From the NCBI RefSeq assembly GCF_024166365.1, contig NC_064825.1, forward strand, positions 105,042,480 through 105,106,479: DNA of 64,000 nucleotides, written 5' to 3'. The DNA is from Elephas maximus indicus. Lineage: Eukaryota; Chordata; Mammalia; Proboscidea; Elephantidae. The notes under the pieces are model-generated. The model had not been told where the DNA came from. It worked only from the letters and a program-made list of their open reading frames with translations, and did not search any database. A program made the translations under genes and the position numbers. This document shows, one piece after another, positions 47,573 to 57,540 of the stretch. Positions within the stretch are counted from its first letter, which is position 1. Each line of letters opens with the position of its first letter.

Positions 47573-47640
47573 GTTTGTAACCACATAAGTATGTGTTCTT
47601 CTCCGTTTTTTCTATTTCTCAAGATCTTATAATAGTGGTC

Positions 47641-50600
47641 TTATACAATATTTGTCCTTTGGAACTGACTCATTTCGCTCAGCATAATGCCTTCCAGATT
47701 TTTCCATGTTATGAAATGTTTCAGAGATTCGTCACTGTTCTTTATCGATGCGTAGTATTCCATTGTGTGAATATACCACAATTTATTTACCCATTCGTCC
47801 GTTGATGGACATCTTGGTTGCTTCCAGCTTTTTGCTATTGTAAACAGAGCTTCAATAAACATGGGTGTGCATATATCTGTTTGTGTGAAGGCTCTTGTAT
47901 CTTTAGGGTATATTCCGAGGAGTGGGATTTCTGGGTTGTATGGTAGTTCTATTTCTAACTGTTTAAGATAACGCCAGATGCATTTCCAAAGTGGTTGTAC
48001 CGTTTTACAATCCCACCAGCAGTGTATGAGAGTTCCAATCTCTCCGCAGCCTCTCCAACATTTATTATTTTGTGTTTTTTGAATTAATGCCAGTCTAGTT
48101 GGTGTCAGATGGAATCTCATCATAGTTTTAATTTGCATTTCTCTAATGGCTAATGATCGGGAGCATTTTCTCATGTGTCTGTTGGCTGCCTGAATATCTT
48201 CCTTAGTGAAATGTGTGTTCATATCCTTTGCCCACTTCTTGATTGGGTTGTTTGTCTTTTTGTGGTTGAGTTTTGACAGAGTCATGTAGATTTTAGAGAT
48301 CAGGCGCTGGTCTGAGATGTCATAGCTGAATATTCTTTCCCAGTCTGTAGGTGGTCTTTTTACTCTTTTGGTGAAGTCTTTAGATGAGCATAGGTGTTTG
48401 ATTTTTAGGAGCTCCCAGTTATCTGGTTTCTCTTCAGCATTTTTGGTAATGTTTTGTATTCTGTTTATGCCCTGTATTAGGGCTCCTAGGGTAGATCCTA
48501 TTTTTTCTTCCATGATTTTTATCGTTTTAGTCTTTGTTTAGGTCTTTGATCCACTTGGAGTTAATTTTTGTGCATGGTGTGAGGTATGGGTCCTGTTTCA
48601 TTCTTTTGCAAATGGATATCCAGGTATGCCAGCACCATTTGTTAAAAAGACTATTATTTCCCCAATTGACTGACACTGGTCCTTTGTCAAATATCAGCTG
48701 TTCATACATGGATGGATTTATATCTGGATTCTCAATTCTGTTCCATTGGTCTATGTGCCTGTTGTTGTACCAGTACCAGGCTGTTTTGACTACTGTAGCT
48801 ATATAATAGGTTCTGAAATCAGGTAGGGTGAGGCCTCCCACTTTCTTCTTCTTTTTCAGTAGTGCTTTGCTTATCCGGGGGTTCTTTCCTTTCCATATGA
48901 AATTAGTGATTTGTTTCTCTGTTCCCTTAAAGTATGACATTGGTATTTGGATTGGAAGTGCGTTATATGTATAAATGGCTTTTGGTAGAATAGACATTTT
49001 ACTATGTTAAGTCTTCCTATCCATGAGCAGGGTATGTTTTTCCACTTAAGCGTGTCCTTTTGAATTTCTTGTAGCAGAGTTTTATAGTTTTCTTTGTATA
49101 GGTCTTTTACATCCTTGGTAAGATTTATTCCTAAGTATTTTATCTTCTTGGGGGCTACTGTGAATGGTATTGATTTGGTTATTTCCTCTTCGGTGTTCTT
49201 TTTGTTGATGTAGAGGAATCCAAGTGATTTTTGTATGTTTATCTTATAACCTGAGACTCTGCCAAACTCTTCTATTAGTTTCAGTAGTTTTCTGGAGGAT
49301 TCCTTAGGGTTTTCCATGTATACGATCATGTCATCTGCAAATAGTGATAGCTTTACTTCCTCCTTACCAATCTGGATACCCTTTATTTCTTTGTCTAGCC
49401 TAATTGCCCTGGCTAGGACTTCAAGTACGATGTTGAATAAGAGCGGTGATAAAGGGCATCCTTGTCTGGTTCCCGTTCTCAAGGGAAATGCTTTCAGGTT
49501 CTCTCCATTTAGAGTGATATTGGCCGTTGGCTTTGCATATATGCCCTTTATTATGTTGAGGAATTTTCCTTCAATTCCTATTTTGGTTAGAGTTTTTATC
49601 ATAAATGGGTGTTGAACTTTGTCAAATGCCTTTTCTGCATCTATTGATAAGATCATGTGGTTTTTATCTTTTGTTTTATTTATGTGATGGGTTACATTAA
49701 TGGTTTTTCTGATATTAAACCAGCCTTGCATACCTGGTATAAATCCCACTTGATCAGGGTGAATTATTTTTTTGATGCGTTGTTGGATTCTATTGGCTAG
49801 AATTTTGTTGAGGATTTTTGCATCTATGTTCATGAGGGATATAGGTTTAAAATTTTCTTTTTTTGTAATATCTTTACCTGATTTGGTATCAGGGAGATGG
49901 TAGCTTCATAGAATGAGTTGGGTAGTATTCCGTCTTTTTCTATACTTTGAAATACCTTCAATAGTAATGGTGTTAAGTCTTCTCTGAAGTTTTGGTAGAA
50001 CTCTGCAGTGAAGCCATCTGGGCCAGGACTTTTTTTTGTTGGGAGTTTTTTGATTACCGTTTCAATCTCTTTTTTTGTTATGGGTCTATTTAGTTGTTCT
50101 ACTTCTGAATGTGTTAGTTTAGGTAAGTAGTATTGTTCCAAGAATTTATCCATTTCTTCTAGGTTTTCAAATTTGTTAGAGTACAATTTTATGTAGTAAT
50201 CTGATATGATTCTTTTGATTTCATTTGGTTCTGTTGTGATGTGGTCCTTCTCGTTTCTTATTCGGGTTATTTGTTTCCTTTCCTGTTTTTCTTTAGTCAG
50301 TCTAGCCAATGGTTTATCAATTTTGTTAATTTTTTCAAAGAACCAGCTTTTGGCTTTGTTAATTCTTTCAATTGTTTTTCTGTTCTCTAATTCATTTAGT
50401 TCAGCTCTAATTTTTATTATTTGTTTTCTTCGGGTGCCTGATGGATTCTTTTGTGGCTCACTTTCTATTTGTTCAAGTTGTAGGGACAGTTCTCTGATTT
50501 TGGCTCTTTCTTCTTTTTGTATGTGTGCATTTATGGATATAAATTGGCCTCTGAGCACTGCCTTTGCTGTGTCCCAGAGGTTTTGATAGGAAGTATTTTC

Positions 50601-51440
50601 ATTCTCGTTGCTTTCTAAGAATTTCCTTATTCCCTCCTTGATGTCTTCTCTAACCCAGTCTTTTTTCAGGAAGGTATTGTTCATTTTCCAAGTATTTGAT
50701 TTCTTTTCCCTAGTTTTTCTGTTATTGATTTCTAGCTTCATTGCCTTGTGGTCTGAGAAGATGCTTTGTAATATTTCGATGTTTTGGATTCTGGAAAGAT
50801 TTGCTTTATGCCCTAATATGTGGTCTATTCTAGAGAATGTTCCATGTGCACTAGAAAAAAAAAAAGTATATTTTGCAGCAGTTGGGTGGAAAGTTCTGTA
50901 TAAGTCAATGAGGTCAAGTTGGTTGATTGTTGTAAGTAGGTCTTCCGTGTCTCTATTGAGCTTCTTACTGGGTGTCCTGTCCTTCTCCGAAAGTGGTGTG
51001 TTGAAGTCTCCGACTATATATGTGGAGGTGTCTATCTCACTTTTCAATTCTGTTAAAATTTGATTTATGTATCTTGCAGCCCTGTCATTAGGTGCGTAAA
51101 TATTTAATATGGTTATGTCTTCCTGATCAATTGTCCCTTTTATCATTATATAGTGTCCTTCTTTATCCTTTGTGGCGGATTTAAGTCTAAAGTCTATTTT
51201 GTCAGAAATTAATATTGCTACTCCTCTTCTTTTTTGCTTATTGTTTGCTTGATATATTTTTTTCCATCCTTTGAGTTTTAGTTTGTTTGTGTCTCTAAGT
51301 CTAAGGTGTGTCTCTTGTAGGCAGCATATAGATGGATCGTGTTTTTTTATCCAGTCCGTGACTCTCTGTCTCTTTATTGGTGCATTTAGTCCATTTACAT
51401 TCAGCGTAATTATAGATAAGTAAGTTTTTAGTGCTGTCAT
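47641..51440 (-). pseudogene. L1 ORF2 (endonuclease and reverse transcriptase), broken
   Basis: Encodes the L1 target-site endonuclease and reverse transcriptase, about 1266 codons long, near the usual 1275. From the start at 51440: the APE-type endonuclease with [31 protein letters not shown] and SDHKA (catalytic Asn, Glu, Asp and His all visible); then RT with [50 protein letters not shown] and FADDMIVY (near 49330-49341); then the C-terminal zinc-knuckle-like [18 protein letters not shown]. The phase changes near 49850, within 48870-48997 and near 48520. The domains themselves look well preserved. The start codon overlaps the stop of a spacer ORF (ATGA at 51440-51437). Confidence 0.93.
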
Positions 51441-51715
51441 TTTGATGCCTTTTCATGTGTGTTGTTGGCCATTTCATTTTTCCACATGCTTTTTTGTGCT
51501 GAGACGTTTTTCTTAGTAGCTTGTGAGATCCTCATTTTCATAATGTTTAACTTTGTGTTTATTGAGTCGTTACGTTTTTCTTGGCTTTTTTCTTGAGTTA
51601 TGGGATTGATATTCCTTTTTGTGGTTACCTTTTTATTTACCCCTGTTTTTCTAAGTAAAACCCTAACTTGTATCCTTCTATTTCGCCTTGTATCACTCTC
51701 CATCTGGCAGTTCAA
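51437..51715 (-). other. 92-codon spacer ORF between L1 ORF1 and ORF2
   Basis: An open frame (MNCQMESDTRRNRRIQV to NNTHEKASK) lying wholly in the 481-nt gap between the ORF1 stop (TAA 51924-51922) and the ORF2 start. Its TGA overlaps the ORF2 ATG as ATGA. It is basic and Lys/Asn-rich with no known domain. It may be chance, or may assist ORF2 translation by termination-reinitiation; nothing here proves translation. Confidence 0.35.
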
Positions 51716-51921
51716 TGCCTCCTATATTTAGTCCCTCTTTTTGATTATTTTGATCGTTTATCTATTGATTTCCATGATTTCCTGTTGTGTGTATTATTTT
51801 ATTTATTTATTTATTTTTTAGAATTAGTCTTAATTTGTTTGTTTTTGTGCTTTCCCTGTTTGAGTTGTGTTGATATCAGGACGTTCTGTTTTGTGACCTT
51901 GTATTGTGCTGGTACCTGATA

Positions 51922-52939
51922 TTATTGGTCATCCGGCCAAACAATCTCCTTTAGCATTTCTTGCAGTCTTGGTTTAGTTTTTGCAAATTCTCTAAACTTG
52001 TGTTTATCTGTAAATATCTTAATTTCTCCTTCATATTTCAGAGAGAGTTTTGCTGGATATAGGATCCTTGGTTGGCAGTTTTTCTCGTTCAGTGCTCTGT
52101 ATATGTTGTCCCATTCCCTTCTTGTCTGCATGGTTTCTGCTGAGTAGTCTGAACTTATTCTTATTGAGTCTCCCTTGAAGGAAACCTTTCTTTTCTCCTT
52201 GGCTGCTTTTAAAATTTTCTGTTTGTCTTTGGTTTTGGCAAGTTTGATGATGATATGTCTTGGTGTTTTTCTTTTTGGATCAATCTTAAATGGGGTTCGA
52301 TGAGCATCTTGCATAGATATCCTTTCGTCTTTCATGATGTCAGGGAAGTTTTGTGTCAGGAGTTCTTCAACTATTTTCTCTGTGTTTTCTGTCCCCCCTC
52401 CCTGTTCTGGGACTCCAATCACCCGCAGGTTATCCTTCTTGATAGAGTCCCACATGATTCTTAGGGTTTCTTCATTTTTTTTTAATTCTTTTATCTGATT
52501 TTTTTTCAGCTATGTTGGTGTTGTTTCCCTGGTCCTCCAGAAGTCCCAGTCTACATTCTAATTGCTCGAGTCTGCTCCTCTGACTTTCTATTGCATTGTC
52601 AAATTCTGTAATTTTATTGTTAATCTTTTGGATTTCTGAATGCTGTCTCTCTATGGATTCTTGCAACTTGTTAATTTTTCCACTATGTTCTTGAATAATC
52701 TTTTTGAGTTCTTCAAGAGTTTTATCAGTGTGTTCCTTGGCTTTTTCTGCATTTATCCTAATTTCATTTGTGATATCTTTAAGCATTCTGTAAATTAGTT
52801 TTTTATATTCTGTATCTGATAATTCCAGGATTGTATCTTCATTTGGGAAGGATTTTGATTCTTTTGTTTGGGGGGTTGGAGAAGCTGTCATGGTCTGTTT
52901 CTTTATGTGGTTTGATATGGACTGCTGTGTCCGAGCCAT
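51922..52939 (-). pseudogene. L1 ORF1 (RNA-binding coiled-coil protein), one frameshift
   Basis: L1 ORF1p, the trimeric nucleic-acid chaperone of the L1 RNP. I take the start at MARTQQSISNHIKK (52939) since residues upstream fall in the 5' UTR. The amino half is a long heptad-like coiled coil (TLEELKKIIQEHSGKINKLQ, RLEQLECRLGLLEDQ). The carboxyl half, from MWDSIKKDNLRVIGVPEQGG, is the RRM, then HIIIKLAKTKDKQKILKAAK and a CTD ending VWPDDQ. The phase shifts once in an A-rich run around 52455-52500, a typical slippage place. Confidence 0.92.
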
Positions 52940-54403
52940 CACTGGGAAACTAGATTTTCCAAGTAGTCGGCTAAAAAAAAATGCAGTCACATCCCTATCT
53001 GAATTCTCTCTCTGGCTCCGGGTATTCGGATGTTAATGGGGTCGCCTGGGCAGGGTGGGGGAGGGATCTGAGAGCTAGGAGTGTAGCACCACAGAATATA
53101 GAGCTGAACACCATGTTCACGCTCCGCCCCCGTTCGCCAAAATCCAGGCTGGACAGGTCCCTGGCTAGGACACTGCTTTCCTTGCTCGGAAACCAGTCAC
53201 TTCCTCCTGGGGACTTCCTCCGGTGCGCGGCACCGCTCGTGGGCACTGGGTGGGCATTTGCCACACGAACGGGTAGGCCCGCCCCCAGGGTCTATTCAGG
53301 CGATTATAATTGGGTCCCGCGGTCACGCCCCGCCCGTGTGCGCGCCCAAATCCCAGCGGGATGACTTCCGGGTTGAGACGCTGCTTTCCCCGTTCTGGAA
53401 CCAGTCACTTCCTCCCGGGGACTTTTCCTTCCGGAGCGCCACACCTCTTGTGCAAACTGGGTTGGCGTCACCTGCACGGCCAGGTGGGCCCCCCCCCGGG
53501 TCAATTCAGGGTAAGAAAAATGGACCCCGCGCTCATGCCCCGCCCGCTCATGCGCGCGCCCAAGTCCCAGCAGGACGGCACCCCGTCTGGGACGCTACTT
53601 TCCGTGCTTCGGGACCAATCACTTCCTCCCGGGGACTTCTCCTTCTGGTGTGCCACACCTCTCGCACAAACTGGGAGGGCGTCACTCGCACGACCAGGTG
53701 GTCCCGCCCCCTGGGTCAATTCAGGGTAATAAAAATGGACCCCGTGCTCGTGCCCCCTCCGCGCGCGCGCCCAGATCCCAGCGGAATGGCTCCCCGTCTG
53801 GGATGCTGCTTTCCCTGCTTTGAGACCAGACGCTTCCGGGGATTTCTCCCTCTGGTGTGCCGCGCCACACGCGCGGACTGGGTGTGCATCCTCCCGCACG
53901 AACGTGTGGGCCCCGCCCTGGGGTCACTTTAGGGAAATATAGTTGACCCCCCCCCCCGCTCGTGCCCCGTCGGCTTCTCGCCTAACTCCTGGCGGGACGA
54001 CACCCCAGCTGGGACGCTGTTCTCCCCCCTCCCAGATCAGTCACTGCCTCCCGGGTGCTTCTCTCTCCGGCTGCGCCTCTACGCCGCCCCCGCCAACCTG
54101 CTAAACTTCCTCCCGGGATGGGTTCGGGGCGGAAGGGGTGGGCCCCCTTTCTGTGTCATCTGCCCCGCTGAGCTCTGCCCCAGATCGGGCTCCGAAGGTC
54201 ACCTGCCTGGTTCGCTGGCTCCTGGTTCTGAAAACAGTCGCTGTCTGCCCATATTTGTTCGTTTTCCGTCTCTAAGTCTGTGCTTGTTGTTCAGAGTTCG
54301 TAGATTGTTATGTATGTGATCGATTCCCTTGTTTTTCCGAGTCTTTGTTGCAAGAGGGATCCGCGGTAGCGTCCACCTAGTCTGCCATCTTGGCGCCGGA
54401 TTC
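52940..54403 (-). promoter_or_regulatory. L1 5' UTR with tandem ~210-bp monomers and YY1-like start
   Basis: The internal promoter region of the L1. A recurring element (CA[GA]TCACTTCCTCCCGGGG on the + strand, with variants) stands at 53194, 53402, 53616, 53827, 54038 and, weaker, 54235, giving spacings of 208, 214, 211, 211 and 197. Between them the order ...CGCCCxxGTGCGCGCCC, TCCCAGCGGGA, GACGCTGCTTTCC repeats too. A partial unit precedes 53194 (from about 53110). Upstream of the array, at the element's extreme 5' end, is CCAAGATGGC (complement of 54384-54393), the YY1-type site also found at the start of human L1. CpG-rich. Confidence 0.85.
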
Positions 54404-54417
54404 TACATTCTATTTTT
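54404..54417. repeat. Target site duplication of young L1, right copy
   Basis: TACATTCTATTTTT, identical to 46614-46627. Confidence 0.88.
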
Positions 54418-54549
54418 ATAAACAGTATTGAGTATATATACCCAATTTTATTTTCTACCAGATGTGGCAAGTTAGTGTGTTAAACCTGTTTATTTCATAA
54501 TCTGCTCTTTTCCCATATGTTTCTAAATACTTGTTTATCTTTGTTATTT

Positions 54550-54658
54550 TATAAGATCACTGAGGTTATGGACCATATTTTAATCAGCCTTATATTCCTA
54601 AAAGATTGTACAGTGCTGAAACATAATAAATCATAATGCCTATTTGTTGAATGAATAA
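54550..54658 (+). mobile_element. L2-like LINE 3' tail (block D)
   Basis: ATCACTGAGGTTATGGACCAT...ACAGTGCTGAAACATAATAA...TGTTGAATGAATAAAC; counterpart of 8860-8972. Confidence 0.5.
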
Positions 54659-54695
54659 ACAATTTATCTGGAGATTTCTTAAAGTCACTAGTTGT

Positions 54696-54709
54696 GATTA
54701 CATTTACAG
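54696..54709 (+). promoter_or_regulatory. Splice acceptor-like site before OR exon (block D)
   Basis: GATTACATTTACAG ends at 54709, 45 nt before the start codon. Damaged in the unit A pseudogene copy. Confidence 0.4.
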
Positions 54710-54754
54710 GTAAATTTGTCCTGACATCTAAAATAAGGACACACAGAAGAACGT

Positions 54755-55672
54755 ATGGAACAATGGAAAAATGTGACTGAGTTTGTCCTCTTGGGGCTCA
54801 CTCAGAGTCTCCAGGGTCAGAAGGTATTATTTGTTGTGTTCTTGCTCATTTACATTGTGGCAATGGTGGGCAACCTCCTCATTGTCCTGACTGTGGTGGT
54901 CAGCCCAACACTGGATGCTCTTATGTACTTCTTTCTTGGCTACTTATCATTTGTGGATGCTGTTTATTCTACTACAGTTACCCCAAATATGATTATAGAC
55001 TTACTCTATGAGAAGAAAACCATCTCTTTCCAAGCTTGCCTGACCCAGCTTTTTGCAGAACACTTATTTGGTGGTTCTGAGATTTTACTTCTGGTAGTCA
55101 TGGCCTATGATCACTACGTGGCTATCTGTAGACCCCCGCATTATATGATGATCATGAACCAACAGGTGCGTGCTCTGCTGCTGCTGGTGACCTGGGTTGG
55201 AGGTTTTGTGCATGGTATAGCTCACCATCTCTTTGTTTACAATCTTCCCTTCTGTGGTCCCAATGTTATTGACCACTTTTGCTGTGACATGTATCCATTA
55301 TTAAAGCTTGCCTGCACTGACACCTACGTCATTGGTCTCACTGTGATTGCCAATGATGGGGTAATATGTGTGGTCATCTTTATGCTGTTATTCATCTCCT
55401 ATGGAGTCATTATGCACTCCCTGAAGAATCTTAGACAGGAAGGGAGGCGCAAAGCTTTATCCACTTGTGGCTCCCACATCACCGTGGTGGTCCTCTTCTT
55501 TGTCCGTTGTGTTTTTCTGTATGTGAAACCTTCTTCCACCTTACCCATTGATAAATTCTCTACCGTATTTTGCACTGTTTTCACACCTATGTTTAATCCC
55601 TTAATCTATACTTTGAGAAATTCAGAGATGAAAAATACCATGAAGAAGCTTTGGATCAGAAAAAGAAAATGA
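54755..55672 (+). CDS. Olfactory receptor, family 4 (OR4A-like), intact, block D
   Basis: Odorant GPCR with an uninterrupted 305-residue frame, the usual OR length. It has NVT glycosylation (6-8), seven hydrophobic segments, cysteines 95, 167, 177 and 187, [12 protein letters not shown] (231-242) and [14 protein letters not shown] (281-294). It departs from family norms at several motif positions: LMYFF for PMYFF (56-60), [10 protein letters not shown] for [10 protein letters not shown] (DRY arginine replaced by His120), CRPPHY for CKPLHY, VRC for VPC (251) and PMFNP for PMLNP. Since DRY arginine takes part in G-protein activation in class A receptors, coupling may be altered, although some ORs are known to carry variants there. 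The only near copy is the pseudogene at 9062. AATAAA lies at 55702. A large L1 ends about 350 bp upstream, which may have displaced distal promoter parts. Confidence 0.92.
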   Translation: MEQWKNVTEFVLLGLTQSLQGQKVLFVVFLLIYIVAMVGNLLIVLTVVVSPTLDALMYFFLGYLSFVDAVYSTTVTPNMIIDLLYEKKTISFQACLTQLFAEHLFGGSEILLLVVMAYDHYVAICRPPHYMMIMNQQVRALLLLVTWVGGFVHGIAHHLFVYNLPFCGPNVIDHFCCDMYPLLKLACTDTYVIGLTVIANDGVICVVIFMLLFISYGVIMHSLKNLRQEGRRKALSTCGSHITVVVLFFVRCVFLYVKPSSTLPIDKFSTVFCTVFTPMFNPLIYTLRNSEMKNTMKKLWIRKRK

Positions 55673-55701
55673 GGCAACAGGCAAATGCATCATCTACTTT
55701 G

Positions 55702-55707
55702 AATAAA
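55702..55707 (+). terminator. Candidate polyadenylation signal AATAAA (block D OR)
   Basis: AATAAA 30 nt after the stop codon (TTTGAATAAAGG). Use is inferred. Confidence 0.35.
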
Positions 55708-55726
55708 GGTTTTCTGTTCCAGGAAA

Positions 55727-55772
55727 ACAAAAGAAAAAACTGAAATCCACTGCTATCTAGTCAATTCCAGGG
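55727..55772 (-). mobile_element. AfroSINE 3' fragment after OR gene (block D)
   Basis: AATCCACTGCTATCTAGTCAATTCC after an A-rich run; same insertion as 10040-10085. Confidence 0.55.
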
Positions 55773-56282
55773 AAGATGTGTGTAATTATTTAATTGTAGT
55801 AAATATTTCCTCAAGTCATCATGATTGTGCATGATGGAAAACATTTATTAGGATACCTCCAAGGATTAATTTTGTTGAAAATATATTTTTAAGATTTTTA
55901 TTTCCTAAGAAAATATGCATACTTTTTTTATGTAGAATAGTTCTGTTGAGTCTATGGATTTACATTCTGTGTGATGACTTACGCTAAATCTAATGCCAGA
56001 AATCTATTTTAGTTGATGGAAGGTTCTCCCATGTCTCTTAAATAAATCTAAACCTGTTTTTCACAATTAGTAGTGCTCATTGTCAATTTCAGAATAATAT
56101 ATTTTGAGATATAGCATACAAATTGTTCCTTCCACCCCAAAAAGAGATAGAACATATTACTTAGAAATTTATGTATTTATTTTTATATCTGCAAGACGTT
56201 TTAAATATAGTGCTTGCTTATACTGGTTAGCATGCTAAAGTTTATAAGAATGCTTCAGAAATTTGAATTAATTATAAAGAGG

Positions 56283-56314
56283 CTCCACCCACTAAACCCA
56301 CTGCCGTCGATAAG
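56283..56314 (-). mobile_element. Very short AfroSINE 3' end insertion (block D only)
   Basis: AAACCCACTGCCGTCGA is the reversed last bases of the SINE. The stretch of about 33 bp is absent at the same place in unit A (near 10610) and is flanked by ATAAAGAGGCT and ATAAGGAAGCT, an imperfect target duplication. Confidence 0.55.
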
Positions 56315-56559
56315 GAAGCTAAACATACAAAAAGAATGTGAATGAGCAAGGCAGACAGGCAGAAAATTGAATCTTATTTTCCCAAATGGGAAATCATCTT
56401 ATCTCCTCAAATGGAGCAGCTTTGGTGTTATATTTGCATAAAGATGATGAATTCGTCTTCTAAAGTCGTTTAAAACACTTCTTGAAGGCTTTGCTATTTT
56501 TCAATATCCCATCTCCTTCTTGCTCATAGTGTTTCATGGTCTTCTAAAAGGTCCTAAAG

Positions 56560-56733
56560 GCAAACAAACAAACAAACCCATTGCTCTCTAGTTGATTTTA
56601 ACTCATAGCAACCCTGTAGGACAGAGTAGAGTTGCCTCATAGGGTTTCCAAGGAGTGACTTGTTGAATCAAACTGCCTACCTTTTGGTTAGCAGCTGTAG
56701 CTGTTAACCACTACGCCACCAGGGTTTCCAAAA
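56560..56733 (-). mobile_element. AfroSINE-type SINE (block D)
   Basis: Counterpart of 10860-11032: (CAAA)n, then ACCCATTGCTCTCTAG, CCTCATAGGGTTTCCAAGG, CCTTTTGGTTAGCAGC and CACCAGGGTTTCC. Confidence 0.87.
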
Positions 56734-57092
56734 GGACCTAGACCCTGCCATTCTCACGGAAAATTAGCAAAATCCATAATCAATGAGCTTCAAGTACACA
56801 CTCCAGAAGTCGACAATGGATTACTTTGCATGATTTCATTTCAGTAATGATACTGACCATTCATGATGTTTCCATCCTCACATCTCTTCCTAGGGGAATG
56901 CAGATTATTAGGTAAGAAAGAGATCGGAACAGATTGTTTTATTTGATAGAGGCCTCATTCATTACATCTTTGTGAACATTTTTCTTTTGAATCAGGCTTA
57001 AAATATTATTTGCCCCTGTGATTGTAGGAAACTTGTGGTCAAAGGCACTAGTGGTCCCTGCCTCTCTTATTTAGTCTTGTTTTATGATGATC

Positions 57093-57102
57093 TAATGCAA
57101 TG
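57093..57102. repeat. Target site duplication of block D SINE, left copy
   Basis: TAATGCAATG, repeated at 57269-57278; empty site TAATGCGATG in unit A near 11385. Confidence 0.85.
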
Positions 57103-57268
57103 GGAAACCCTGGTGGTGTAGTGGTTAAGTGCTACAGCTGCTAAGCAAGAGGTCTGCAGTTCGAATCCACCAGGTGCTCTTTGGAAACTCTATGGGGCAG
57201 TTCTACTCTGTCCTGTAGGGTCGCTATGATTCCAAATGGACTCAGCAGCAGTGGGTTTGGTTTTGGCT
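57103..57268 (+). mobile_element. AfroSINE-type SINE, full length, block D only
   Basis: Sense orientation: GGAAACCCTGGTGG, the A box-like TAGTGGTTAAGTGC, the B box-like GGTCTGCAGTTCGAATCC, the body CTATGGGGCAGTTCTACTC and the tail CAGTGGGTTTGGTTTTGG. Exact 10-bp target duplications and an empty site in unit A show a post-duplication insertion. Confidence 0.93.
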
Positions 57269-57540
57269 TAATGCAATGCAGGATTCGGTCCATTTCACTG
57301 GTAAAGCACACTGCATGCATGGCTTTGTATCCTGGTGTTTATCTCCAGTATTATTACATGGCTATTTTTTTTTTATATACCATCTCAACCCTTCCTAAGC
57401 ATAAGATTGTTCCTCAAATAATAGCAAACATTTGGTTGGTCTGAGTTAGCATAACTAAATCCTCCACTTTTGCCTTTTTCAAATGTGCATAGTTATATCA
57501 AGCGACGAGATAAAAATTCTAATTAATTGTCTATTTATAT

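Larger units (their letters stand above)
46628..54403 (-). mobile_element. Near full-length L1 LINE, block D only
   Basis: A 7.8-kb L1 in reverse: a T-run and 3' UTR (46628-47640), ORF2 (47641-51440), a spacer (51441-51921), ORF1 (51922-52939) and a long GC-rich 5' UTR to 54403, where the sense strand begins GGCGCCAAGATGGCAGAC close to the 14-bp target duplication. CpG-rich 5' UTR, intact target duplications and only a few frame breaks point to a fairly young insertion. It is absent from the matching place in unit A. ORF1 has one frameshift and ORF2 at least three, so it is not autonomous as read. Confidence 0.95.

Noticed and set aside
50206-51063. Plus-strand ORFs over L1 ORF2 (50206-50586, 50608-51063, 49316-49615 and similar)
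   Set aside because: Antisense shadows of the L1 endonuclease and RT frame.
52981-53932. Pro/Arg-rich ORFs on both strands as genes
   Set aside because: Products of the CpG-rich tandem L1 promoter monomers; only the longest is noted as a low-interest finding.
53194-54250. CRISPR-like spaced repeats
   Set aside because: Regular ~210-bp spacing comes from whole tandem monomers, not short repeats with unique spacers, and the genome is mammalian.
57103-57190. tRNA gene
   Set aside because: A box- and B box-like sequences are the head of a SINE, with target duplications and a SINE body attached.
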